Source of the DNA: Pedobacter puniceum
Lineage (GTDB): Bacteria; Bacteroidota; Bacteroidia; Sphingobacteriales; Sphingobacteriaceae
Reading direction: 5' to 3'
DNA length: 64,000 bases
Assembly (NCBI RefSeq): GCF_009674685.1
Contig: NZ_WKJI01000001.1
Coordinates: 1,364,001 to 1,428,000 of the forward strand
Below, in pieces: positions 51,943 through 60,861 of the stretch. The notes below the pieces were generated by a model. It had not been told where the DNA came from. It did not search any database and saw nothing but the letters and a program-made list of their open reading frames with translations. The position numbers and the translations under genes are program-made. The first letter of the stretch is position 1; each line of letters starts with the position of its first letter.

Positions 51943-54789
51943 TTAATCTGTTAAAATATTCACCTTAGGCATCACAAAATTGTTTGGCTTGTCTGATGGT
52001 TCTAAACCGAAAAAGAAGTATAAAGTACGTTTTTGTTCACCTGCAAATTCATTCATTTCTCCGGCTGGGCCGTACATCTGCGGACGAGGTGTAATTCTTA
52101 AACCCAATTTACTTCCCACGGCTGGTATACCTTCTAGAAAAGAAATATCGCCAACAGGCAAAGCTGGATGTGGCTGAATGCCAGATAAACCATAAAAATC
52201 AAACAACCTTACAAACAAATCTTCTTGTGGCGTAGCAATGGTAAATTTCCCCTCTACGGTATTCATCTGCAACCAAGTGATATTTGAGTAATAACCTTTA
52301 AACTCCGGAAAAACCCACGGAGCAGAACCTGTTTGGGTATTGTTATTAAAATTCTCCCATGTATTATAGGTAACACCTTGTAAACGGTTTTTCCAAACCC
52401 TAAAAGGCCCTTTGCCTAAAAATTTAGCTCCTAAAACATAATTTTCAGGGTAATTGAAGCTGATACCCGCAAAAGGATACTTTCCGTTTAAAGCAAAACT
52501 ATAATCCATTTGTAGCCAACCACTTGGGTACATCGTATATGTTACGGTTTTCATATCGCCGGTATATTGTACTTCTATTATGGCTTTATCTCCTTCTTCG
52601 CGGTATGCTATTTTAGCGAAAGTAGCATTACCACTTACTAAAACTGGCCCATTTCCAAAAGATATAGCTGCGCTTTTATCATTGGCCAATCCTATCAATC
52701 TACCTGTGTTTTTACAAAAGCTTACGCTGATTTCGCCACCTTTTAAAGTAATTAAGCTATCTTTTTCTGTAACTGTTGCTTTTGCGCTTAACTTAGTTTT
52801 TAACAGCGGATTAATAAGGTTTTCATTGGTTTGGATTTTCCATACCCAACGGTAAATTTCCTCGCCATGTTGGTCTTTTGCAGTAAGGGCTAAAGCCTGA
52901 TAGCTTTTCCAATCGGCCGGTAAAGGAATTTGGAAGCTACCTTTTTCAAATGGTTCTAAGTTTGGCGCTATGGCAGTACCACTTTTTAAAACTTTATAAC
53001 CTGCTGTTTTATCTTCCGGAAGGTTAAAATTTAACAATTCCCAGCTTAGTTTGCAGGTATTTAAGTTGGTGAAATTGTATCGGTTTTCTACCTCAATTTT
53101 ACCATCAAAATTGGTTGGGAGTTTTTGAAGCACTATTTTAAAAGGCGAGTATATTTCTTTGATAGCATTGTAACTCCCCTCTTTTTCGCGGTGTGGCCCC
53201 AATAAACCATCCGGGGCATTTACGCCATTGGCATCTAACATCCCATTTCTATCGGTACGTACAATGGCTTCATCGGCGAAAGCCCAAATAAAACCGCCCG
53301 CACCTTTTTTGGCGTTCCAGTGTAAATCCCACATATCAGACAAACCGGCAGCACCAGCACCATCATCTTGTGCATGCATAAATTCTGTTGGCATGTAAAT
53401 GTTGGTATCGGCAAGTATTTTTTGAGTACTGTTATAATCTTCATAATGGTTACAATCTATACCATTAATGGCATTACCAGGCCTATGGTGGCCATGAATA
53501 ACCGTACGTTTTGATAAATCATACTTAGCATAATCATCAATCAAACTAAAGTTATGACCACCTTCATTTCCATTGCTCCAAAATAAAATAGATGGATGAT
53601 TAGCATCTCTTATCACCATTTCTTTTACCAAAGGCTCGCCAGCTTTTGTACTGTATGCTTTTTGCCAACCTGCTAATTCATCTAAAACATATAAACCTAA
53701 GGAATCACAATAGTTTAAGAAAGCTTTATCTGGCGGATAGTGCGAGCATCTTACAGCATTCATATTCATACCTTTGATTAGTTTCACATCTTCTAAATCT
53801 AATCTGGCATTTACACTTCTACCCGTTTCTGGCCACCAAACATGCCTGTTAACACCTTTTAACTTGATTTTCTTACCATTAACATAAATACCATCTTGCT
53901 TTCTTACCTCAATAGTTCTGAAACCAAACCTATCTTGTGTTTGATGAATGGTTTTACCTGCTTGGCGTATATAGGTTTTCACCTGATAAAGGTGTGGTGT
54001 TTCTGCTGTCCATAAAGCCGGATTTTTAACTGTTGTTTTTAGTGTAACAACAGAATCTGCTTGCTTATTAATTTGCTTTGCAGAACCTATGGTATGGCCT
54101 TTTAAATCGCTAATTTCTGCAACTATTTCTGCACCTTTTACAGGATTTTTAAGGTGTACATTCATAGCAAAACTACCATCCGCTTTAGCGTCTATAGCTG
54201 TCCAATCTATATGTTGCTTTGGCGATGCAGCTAAGTAAACCGGACGATAAATACCTCCAAAAATCCAATAATCTGCTAAACGCTCTGCATTGTTTACAGA
54301 GTTATCTGCAGACATTTTACTTACCGTAACTTCTAATAAATTAGCTTGACCATATTTTAGCTTATCGCTGATATTATATTTAAATCTATAAAAAGAACCT
54401 TGATGAATTGCCCCGGCAGATTTACCATTAACCTTCACTTCAGTATCTGTCATAGAGCCTTCAAAAACGATGTAAACATCTTTCCCTTTCCATGCTGCTG
54501 GTACAGTAAACTGATGCTTATACAAGCCCTTTTCATCGGCAAAACGAAAGTTTTTACCGTATGTAACATAATCTCTTCCGTAATTATATTCGCCAAAACC
54601 TTGTTGCTCCCAATGACCTGGAACGTTAATTTTTGTCCAAAAACCTGCTTTTCTACCTCCGGTACACCAAAAATCCCAAGCTACAGTTTGCTCATTATCT
54701 TTACCAGACAAGTATTGGATTTGCGTTTGCATTTGTGCAAAGCTTTGTAAAGCGCAAAAGGTTAAAAAGCATAAAAATAAGTTCTTCAT
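51943..54789 (-). CDS. GH2 beta-galactosidase-like enzyme (948 aa)
   Basis: A signal peptide (LCFLTFCALQSFAQ) precedes a LacZ-like domain order: jelly roll (NVPGHWEQQGFGEYNYGRDYVTY), Ig-like domain, TIM barrel with GVNRHVWWPETGRSVNARLDLEDVKLIKGMNMNAVRCSHYPPD, acid/base in WSNGNEGGHN near 407, nucleophile in PTEFMHAQDDGAG near 468, then the beta-galactosidase small-chain-like C-terminal domain (ITLKGGEISVSFCKNTGRLIGL on). It likely removes beta-linked galactose from pectic galactan chains. It follows GH106 by 12 bp in the operon. Confidence 0.85.
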   Translation of the reverse strand: MKNLFLCFLTFCALQSFAQMQTQIQYLSGKDNEQTVAWDFWCTGGRKAGFWTKINVPGHWEQQGFGEYNYGRDYVTYGKNFRFADEKGLYKHQFTVPAAWKGKDVYIVFEGSMTDTEVKVNGKSAGAIHQGSFYRFKYNISDKLKYGQANLLEVTVSKMSADNSVNNAERLADYWIFGGIYRPVYLAASPKQHIDWTAIDAKADGSFAMNVHLKNPVKGAEIVAEISDLKGHTIGSAKQINKQADSVVTLKTTVKNPALWTAETPHLYQVKTYIRQAGKTIHQTQDRFGFRTIEVRKQDGIYVNGKKIKLKGVNRHVWWPETGRSVNARLDLEDVKLIKGMNMNAVRCSHYPPDKAFLNYCDSLGLYVLDELAGWQKAYSTKAGEPLVKEMVIRDANHPSILFWSNGNEGGHNFSLIDDYAKYDLSKRTVIHGHHRPGNAINGIDCNHYEDYNSTQKILADTNIYMPTEFMHAQDDGAGAAGLSDMWDLHWNAKKGAGGFIWAFADEAIVRTDRNGMLDANGVNAPDGLLGPHREKEGSYNAIKEIYSPFKIVLQKLPTNFDGKIEVENRYNFTNLNTCKLSWELLNFNLPEDKTAGYKVLKSGTAIAPNLEPFEKGSFQIPLPADWKSYQALALTAKDQHGEEIYRWVWKIQTNENLINPLLKTKLSAKATVTEKDSLITLKGGEISVSFCKNTGRLIGLANDKSAAISFGNGPVLVSGNATFAKIAYREEGDKAIIEVQYTGDMKTVTYTMYPSGWLQMDYSFALNGKYPFAGISFNYPENYVLGAKFLGKGPFRVWKNRLQGVTYNTWENFNNNTQTGSAPWVFPEFKGYYSNITWLQMNTVEGKFTIATPQEDLFVRLFDFYGLSGIQPHPALPVGDISFLEGIPAVGSKLGLRITPRPQMYGPAGEMNEFAGEQKRTLYFFFGLEPSDKPNNFVMPKVNILTD

Positions 54790-54801
54790 CTTGATGAAAT
54801 G

Positions 54802-57654
54802 TTAGGGCTTAAAATGAGTTAAAGGAATTAAAGAAACCTGACTGGTTAAACCAGAAGGCTTTGGTTGCCAATTTTTAGCAGTAAATAAACCATCGGCACC
54901 GCGGTTTTCTGGCAACCTTGATGACATATTGATATTGTAGAATATCTTATAATTCTGGTTGGTTTTATCCATCCATGATGCTCTGTTTGCCATACCATTA
55001 GCCACCTGAATTTCTAAAACATTCTTTTTCTGGATTTTAGCCGATGGAATTTCTAACTTATAATCTGGACCTATTAAAGTAGCCAATAACTCGCCGTTAA
55101 GGGTAACTTTAGCGCTTTGCTCTACCTTGCCTAAGTCTAGCAAATAAAAATCGGCTTTAGCTTTTGGCTGTTTAAATGAAGTGGTATAAGCGGCTGTTCC
55201 AGAGAATTTTTCGTAATCTGCACCGTTTACGGTCCAAGATTTTAATTCTTTTAAAACTAAAGGCTGAGGTAAAACAGGTCCGCCTTTAATGAACGTTACT
55301 TTCCACTCGTTACCTAGCGGGATAGCTTTTCCTGCTGCTTTAGCATAAGGATAGCTAGTTTCATTAATCTCATTATCAAAAGTTTGTAGGATGCAGCTTT
55401 CGCCTTTCTTCAACTGTAAATAAACTTGTGTGTTTTTATTATCCTGACGGATAGCTGCGTAACCTTTCTCGCCAGTCATCGGGTTAAATAATGCTACGCT
55501 ATTGGCTTTGGTATTGATATTTACCCAAGTATCTACAGCTGCTGCACTTTCATTTAAAATGAAATAATATTTACCACCTTCGTAAGACCTACGTATGGTT
55601 GATAAACCTTGAGCCTTCATGGTTTCTGCTTTTATCTGCGCAGCATCCATTAAAGCAGGTATTTCATCGCTTATTATAATGCTTCCTTTACCCACCAAGG
55701 CTCTCTTAAATTTACCGTTTTGCTGAAATTGAAGTAAACCCAAAGCATCTTTAAAAGCCTTTTGTCTTTCTGCTAAGTTTGCTAAGCCCGGAACATCTTG
55801 TGGTAAGCTTTTGTAAAATGTAATATTAGCGCCAGCATCGGCAAGTTTTAACAATTGCTGAATGGTTTCTAAAGGCATAAACTCGGCAGCAGGCACTAAA
55901 ATAGTTTTATAGCTTACATCGGCCGTTTTAATTTGGTTGTTAGCAACGCTTGTAGCTAATATTTGCTTATCTGAAATATAATCAAAGGCATAACCGCTTT
56001 TATTTAAGCTGGTAGCAACATGTTCAAAAGGTGTATTTTTAAAGCCATGTTCTATACCATCATAATGTCTGATGATAGCCTTTTCTCTTTCTGCATAAGA
56101 ATCTGCCATAGGCAAATACAAGAGAATATCATTATCTGCTTTTCCTTTTTGTAAGAAAGATTGAGAACGAGCCACATAGTTGTTTAAAGCCGAAAAATCA
56201 TCCCAAAAACTATTGTTTGGCGTAAAATGAACAGCTGCATAAAATATCCACCCCGGCCAAGCAGCATCTTTTGGAGTATAATTAGCACCATGATAAAAAT
56301 TATGGTTGATACCACCAAGTAGAAATACATCTAAAGCTTTTTTAACATCGCTAAGACTAGACAAGAAATGGTCGTTTTCCCATGTTGCCGCTTCTGATGA
56401 GGATAATAATTTACCCGTTACATGTGCCGCAGATGAAGCAAATTTTACTCTTAAAATATCTGTTCCTTCTGCTTCAGGGATATCTGTTGCAGCATATAAA
56501 TCTAAAATATTAGCTGGCGAACCATGTGCTTGATTACGGATAAGTTTACCTTTTCCTTGCGCCCATTTATGCCAAGCTTCTGTATAATTTTCTAGCAAAA
56601 GATCTGATATGGTTTGACGATAATCTATCAAAACTCTGGTTGCTTGCAGTTTATCATCTGTAGCACCAAAAAGAGCTGGAAGAAAATTCCTTAAATCATA
56701 ACCTCTTCTGGTTTTAAACTCGGTAAGGAAATCTGGTGTCCAACTGGCTTCGCCAAAAGCATCATCAACCTCGTAAGAATCATTAAAAAATGCTCTCAGA
56801 TAAGATAAATCATAACCGTTAAAGGCTTTATCAAAATAGCTTAAATAATTATTGGTTGCTTTTAAAGAAAAATGGTCTATGGCATAACCCTCGCCTCCGG
56901 GGCCGGCTCTTTCAACCATTTTACCATGTAAACCTTGGAAAAGTGCATATAAAGTCCAGTTGCCTTTACCTTTTGGAGCCGTCCAGTTTAATTGCCCTTG
57001 TTGGTCTAGCTTATCGGTTAAATCTAAAATTTCTCCCTTGGTAGAGTAACCCATTAAAGCTTGAGCTTTAAGTTTTTTAGGATACCTCACCTGATCAAAA
57101 GCATGTAATTGCAGGTTTTCATTAGCCGTAATAGGTTCTTTTATTTTATCGATACTGATTTTCTCTCCCACAATTCTTAAAACAGTTTTTTGGTCGAAAA
57201 AAACAGGTGTATTTAATTTTTCGCCCTCTTTTAGGTTATAAGTTTGATGAGCAAAATATTTACTAGCGTCTTCATCTTTAACCCAAGGACCGCCAAATGG
57301 CCAGCCAGATGCTTGAGCCATATCTATACCTAAATCTAGCTTTTTGGCTGTTTTTAAGGTATAAGTTAGCATATCCATCCATTTTGGTGATGTGAAATTG
57401 ATAAACTTACTTTCTTGTCCTTTTACGCCATAAATTGGAGTAATTTCTAAACCACCTAAACCAGCTTTTTGGTATTGATTTAACATCCACGAAAGGTTGG
57501 CTGTATCTACAGCGCTACCCTCCCACCACCATCTTGTCCATGGTTTTGTTTGTTGGGTAATTTGTGGCCATGTTGGTTGGTTCTGCGCAAATAATGGAGA
57601 TAATGCGCCACTAAAAAATAAGGCTAAAGCAATTTTCTTGTATGTTTTTTTCAT
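54802..57654 (-). CDS. GH106 alpha-L-rhamnosidase
   Basis: The 950-aa protein has a signal peptide (FSGALSPLFAQ) and the GH106 N-terminus TWPQITQQTKPWTRWWWEGSAVDTANL with LEITPIYGVKG and ASGWPFGGPWV in the barrel. A C-terminal galactose-binding-like domain contains PKAKADFYLLDLGKVEQSAKVTLNGE and NGMANRASWMDK. GH106 enzymes hydrolyse alpha-L-rhamnose from rhamnogalacturonan ends. It heads the operon GH106-GH2-GH28-708 aa. A CAGGA-N5-CAGGA repeat lies 147 bp upstream of its ATG. Confidence 0.9.
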   Translation of the reverse strand: MKKTYKKIALALFFSGALSPLFAQNQPTWPQITQQTKPWTRWWWEGSAVDTANLSWMLNQYQKAGLGGLEITPIYGVKGQESKFINFTSPKWMDMLTYTLKTAKKLDLGIDMAQASGWPFGGPWVKDEDASKYFAHQTYNLKEGEKLNTPVFFDQKTVLRIVGEKISIDKIKEPITANENLQLHAFDQVRYPKKLKAQALMGYSTKGEILDLTDKLDQQGQLNWTAPKGKGNWTLYALFQGLHGKMVERAGPGGEGYAIDHFSLKATNNYLSYFDKAFNGYDLSYLRAFFNDSYEVDDAFGEASWTPDFLTEFKTRRGYDLRNFLPALFGATDDKLQATRVLIDYRQTISDLLLENYTEAWHKWAQGKGKLIRNQAHGSPANILDLYAATDIPEAEGTDILRVKFASSAAHVTGKLLSSSEAATWENDHFLSSLSDVKKALDVFLLGGINHNFYHGANYTPKDAAWPGWIFYAAVHFTPNNSFWDDFSALNNYVARSQSFLQKGKADNDILLYLPMADSYAEREKAIIRHYDGIEHGFKNTPFEHVATSLNKSGYAFDYISDKQILATSVANNQIKTADVSYKTILVPAAEFMPLETIQQLLKLADAGANITFYKSLPQDVPGLANLAERQKAFKDALGLLQFQQNGKFKRALVGKGSIIISDEIPALMDAAQIKAETMKAQGLSTIRRSYEGGKYYFILNESAAAVDTWVNINTKANSVALFNPMTGEKGYAAIRQDNKNTQVYLQLKKGESCILQTFDNEINETSYPYAKAAGKAIPLGNEWKVTFIKGGPVLPQPLVLKELKSWTVNGADYEKFSGTAAYTTSFKQPKAKADFYLLDLGKVEQSAKVTLNGELLATLIGPDYKLEIPSAKIQKKNVLEIQVANGMANRASWMDKTNQNYKIFYNINMSSRLPENRGADGLFTAKNWQPKPSGLTSQVSLIPLTHFKP

Positions 57655-57839
57655 AATCTAGTAATCGAAGCAGTTAAAACAGCGATATAAAAACGCTAAA
57701 GGTTTCATCATCAAGCTTGTGGCTTTACAAGCTTATTTAATGCTTTGATAATTGGTTAAAATCTATTTTTCTAAAATAGGCTATTTAAAACATTTACCTA
57801 TCCTGTTGTGTCCTGAAAAAAGAAATATTAGTTATTACA
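57655..57839 (-). promoter_or_regulatory. Operator, promoter and structured leader of the GH106 operon
   Basis: On the minus strand CAGGACACAACAGGA (57801-57815) is a direct repeat of CAGGA at 10 bp. TATTTTAG (57771-57778) starts 37 bases after the first base, close to TAnnTTTG. About 110 bases of leader hold a hairpin AAGCTTGT/ACAAGCTT (57713-57734). No T tract follows that hairpin. Confidence 0.6.
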
Positions 57840-60677
57840 CTAATTAGTTTCTGGCATTAAACCATAAGCTTTAGGATGCTCTTTTAGGCTTATTAAAACC
57901 CTATCAAACATAATTTCTGGGTCTAAGGCCATTATTTCTAATCGGTGTTTACCAGGTTTTAAATCATCAAAAACAAAAGTTTTAACAGCATTGTTACGCA
58001 ATACATTTTCTTTCCACTCGGTACTTCTTCCTTGCACCTCAAAATTTTTAATTTGCCATGCGCCACCATCAATTCTAACAGCATATTTTAAACTAAACAG
58101 ATTATTTAATGGATGCGTGGGGATGGTAAAAACATCAACTTTGGCTTTCGCCGATGTGGTATTCATAAAATTGTAAGATAAAATCATACTGTCTTGGGCA
58201 GTAACTAAATGATGGTAAAAATTACTTTTGATAACGCTACCCGCATAACCTAAACCATCTATTTTCTCCCATTTAAAGCTGTTGGTTTCTCTTTTAGAAG
58301 TATAATTTACCGCGTAGATAGAAATAAACCCATTTTGCTCAGTAAAAGTATCTTTTACTTTAGGTTGTGGATGACAAACTAATTGAAGCGTTTTTACACC
58401 CAAATTGGTTTGCAGTTTTAGATATGCTACTTGTCTTTCTTGCTTTAACTGTGCAACATCTGGCTTAAACCAAATTCTTATTTCTTTAGTTGATGATGAA
58501 AGGTTTCCTGTAGCTTGAGATACCTTAAGCCACTTTGGGATTTCTAAAAATTGCCATGATAAAGTGACAGCCTGTTTCAAGAAGATATCTAAGAAAGTAG
58601 AATCTGATGCTTTACTATATAGAATAGGAAAACTTATGGTATCGGCTTGATGGGTTGGTGCTGTACCTTCAACATGAAGCCCCCACGCTTCTGAACTTGT
58701 TGTGTTAAGTGTAGTTTTTGATTTTGGCAAATCAAAAACTGGTAAACCGCGTGGTTGCGCATGCATCATGCCTTTCCATTTACCTGCGCTTAAAGAATCG
58801 TTATAAAATTTGGTGAGTTGGTGGATGTTATTAAAAGCTTTAGCAACAGAATCTTGATAAGATATAGCACTTAATCTGCCTTGTTGTTGATATAAAACGG
58901 CTTTATCATGATATAAGAATTTCTTATTCATTTCTGATGCAGCTAAAACCGGGTAGCTAATCAATTGGAAATAGGCGTCTTGAAGATGAGCAGGGATGTT
59001 TTTTTTAAGCTGCAAAACATCATGTACCAATTGCTGATATTGCTTTATTCTTTTTTGTCCTTCATCGCCATAAGCAAAATGATTGTATGCTGTTAGCTGA
59101 GTTGGCGTTGTGGGTTCTGTTTGGCTCCAGCCCATATATTCTGGCTTACGCTCAAAAGCCAATTGATAATATTTTTGTAGGATAGGATTTAGCTTTAGGG
59201 CAACATTGGCATTAAAAATCTGCTGGTACCATTGTTTTAAATGATTTTGTACATAAACTTGCTGATGAAATGGTGTAATATCATAAGCCATATCTAAAAA
59301 CAATTGTGTTTGATACTCGGCCGGTTTAATATCGCCAACATTTAATATCCAAATACTTTTAGCTTCATTACGGTAAGCTTTAAGCATTTCTTGATGAATT
59401 AAAGCAGGCGGAGTTGTACATAACCACAGATAATCATGCGGCCTACCCCAATAAGAAACATGATAGTAAACACCAGCACCACCTTTTCTCTTATTTTCAT
59501 CAGGATTACCTAGTCTTCTGATGTATCCGTAATTATCATCTGGCCAAACTAGGTTTACGTCATCCGGGACAGGCAAACCCTCATCATAAATATCTAAAAC
59601 CTCTTTATAAAGTGTTAAAGCTTGCGGAATAGCTTTTATATCTTTTTTTAAAGTATTTTTAAGCATATTCCTTTGAGCGGTAAATACATCACCTAAAACC
59701 TTAATGGCTTCTTTGTTATTCTTAATGCCCTCCATCCCACTATCATGTACGCCTCTTATTCCAAGGCTATAAATTGCGTTAATAGAAGTTGTTTCCTTAA
59801 TTCTTTTTTGCCAATAATCATTAATATTAAATGAATTATCAACATAATTAAAAGCACCCATGGCGTTTTTATCCCATTCGTCTACATTATTTCTGAGCAT
59901 GGGTTCTGCATGTGAAGAGCCAATGATTATTTCATATTGCTTAGCAATTTTTAAATTCTCAGGAATACTAAAAAAAGCTTTTGTTCCCGGATGCATGGCT
60001 GGCCAAATGGTATTTGCTTTAAGGCGTAGCAAAAGCTCGAAAATTTTAGCGTAGCTATTAGGTCCAATATTTTTTAAATTTTTATCGATGTTTTGCGCTG
60101 CCCAAGGCCTTAAGCCCCAGTCTTCATCGTTTAAGAAAATACCTCGGTATTTTACAGACGGCGTTTTAGAAATGGTATCCTTTATAGAAACACTTAATTG
60201 CTTTTTCTTTTGCGGGGTAACATCTGCCCAGTAATACCAAGGATGAATGCCTATCTTTTCAGAAATATGAAAAACACCATAAGCTAAACCTCTTGCATCG
60301 CTGCCGGTAATGATGAGTGCATCTTTAATTTTAGATGTTGGATTTTTTAACCTTTTGATGGCAAATATTTCAAACTGATTTTCGATTTCTTGGGGATAAT
60401 AATTTCTAAAGGCTTTAGCCTGAGCGTTTTTAACCTGGCCCAAAAGGATAACATTTCCTTTAGCCTGTTTGAGATGCTTATAAATGGGAGGTTTATAACC
60501 ACATACTGCTTCTATATCTTTAGCTAATAGGTTTGCCACAACAGCATCTAAAGTTGAATCTTTAGAATTACAAACTATACTTACTTGATTTTTAACACTA
60601 TATAAATCAAAATCTTGTGCTTTGATATAAAAACATAACACTGTAAGAATAAGAGATAAGAAATATTTTTTTGCCAT
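57840..60677 (-). CDS. GH115 alpha-glucuronidase
   Basis: The 945-aa protein starts at MAKKYFLSLILTVLCFYIKAQ, a signal peptide. GH115 features are GLAYGVFHISEKIGIHPWYYWADV, RGIFLNDEDWGLRPWAAQNI near 175, GVHDSGMEGIKNN, VWPDDNYGYIRRLG, GGAGVYYHVSYWGRPHDYLWL and a C-terminal domain near 800-945. The family removes terminal alpha-1,2-linked glucuronic acid from xylan or arabinogalactan. In a pectic locus, glucuronidated side chains or arabinogalactan are likely targets. The ATG at 60698 abuts a terminator tail, so 60677 is preferred. It is a single-gene unit between two CAGGA-bearing regions. Confidence 0.87.
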   Translation of the reverse strand: MAKKYFLSLILTVLCFYIKAQDFDLYSVKNQVSIVCNSKDSTLDAVVANLLAKDIEAVCGYKPPIYKHLKQAKGNVILLGQVKNAQAKAFRNYYPQEIENQFEIFAIKRLKNPTSKIKDALIITGSDARGLAYGVFHISEKIGIHPWYYWADVTPQKKKQLSVSIKDTISKTPSVKYRGIFLNDEDWGLRPWAAQNIDKNLKNIGPNSYAKIFELLLRLKANTIWPAMHPGTKAFFSIPENLKIAKQYEIIIGSSHAEPMLRNNVDEWDKNAMGAFNYVDNSFNINDYWQKRIKETTSINAIYSLGIRGVHDSGMEGIKNNKEAIKVLGDVFTAQRNMLKNTLKKDIKAIPQALTLYKEVLDIYDEGLPVPDDVNLVWPDDNYGYIRRLGNPDENKRKGGAGVYYHVSYWGRPHDYLWLCTTPPALIHQEMLKAYRNEAKSIWILNVGDIKPAEYQTQLFLDMAYDITPFHQQVYVQNHLKQWYQQIFNANVALKLNPILQKYYQLAFERKPEYMGWSQTEPTTPTQLTAYNHFAYGDEGQKRIKQYQQLVHDVLQLKKNIPAHLQDAYFQLISYPVLAASEMNKKFLYHDKAVLYQQQGRLSAISYQDSVAKAFNNIHQLTKFYNDSLSAGKWKGMMHAQPRGLPVFDLPKSKTTLNTTSSEAWGLHVEGTAPTHQADTISFPILYSKASDSTFLDIFLKQAVTLSWQFLEIPKWLKVSQATGNLSSSTKEIRIWFKPDVAQLKQERQVAYLKLQTNLGVKTLQLVCHPQPKVKDTFTEQNGFISIYAVNYTSKRETNSFKWEKIDGLGYAGSVIKSNFYHHLVTAQDSMILSYNFMNTTSAKAKVDVFTIPTHPLNNLFSLKYAVRIDGGAWQIKNFEVQGRSTEWKENVLRNNAVKTFVFDDLKPGKHRLEIMALDPEIMFDRVLISLKEHPKAYGLMPETN

Positions 60678-60700
60678 ATAGAAGTTGTAAATCATCATTT

Positions 60701-60754
60701 AAAAAAATAAAGGCCGCTTTAACAAAAACGACCTTTATTGGTGGCGGGAGCCAC
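60701..60754 (-). terminator. Terminator or attenuator hairpin in front of the GH115 gene
   Basis: Read on the minus strand GTGGC-N4-GCCAC (60741-60754) precedes AATAAAGGTCG/CGGCCTTTATT (60706-60739, 11-bp stem with one wobble), then a T tract. It ends 2 bp before ATG 60698. It could end susCD transcripts or attenuate the GH115 leader. Confidence 0.7.
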
Positions 60755-60814
60755 TCTTATTAAACCAATTTTAAATTATGCAAACGAGATAATATTGAAT
60801 TGCATAAGGAAACC

Positions 60815-60859
60815 CAAAACTAGCTTAATGAAACATCCTCTGCAACCTGTTGTGTCCTG
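60815..60859 (-). promoter_or_regulatory. CAGGA operator and perfect -7 element upstream of GH115
   Basis: CAGGACACAACAGG (60846-60859) starts 2 bp after the susD stop region on the minus strand. TAGTTTTG (60815-60822) matches TAnnTTTG exactly and starts 37 bases after the first C. Start of transcription near 60808 would give a leader that runs through the terminator. Confidence 0.6.
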
Positions 60860-60861
60860 TA

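Noticed and set aside
60678-60698. Start of GH115 at ATG 60698
   Set aside because: It directly follows the T tail of a terminator, and the next ATG begins a clean signal peptide.
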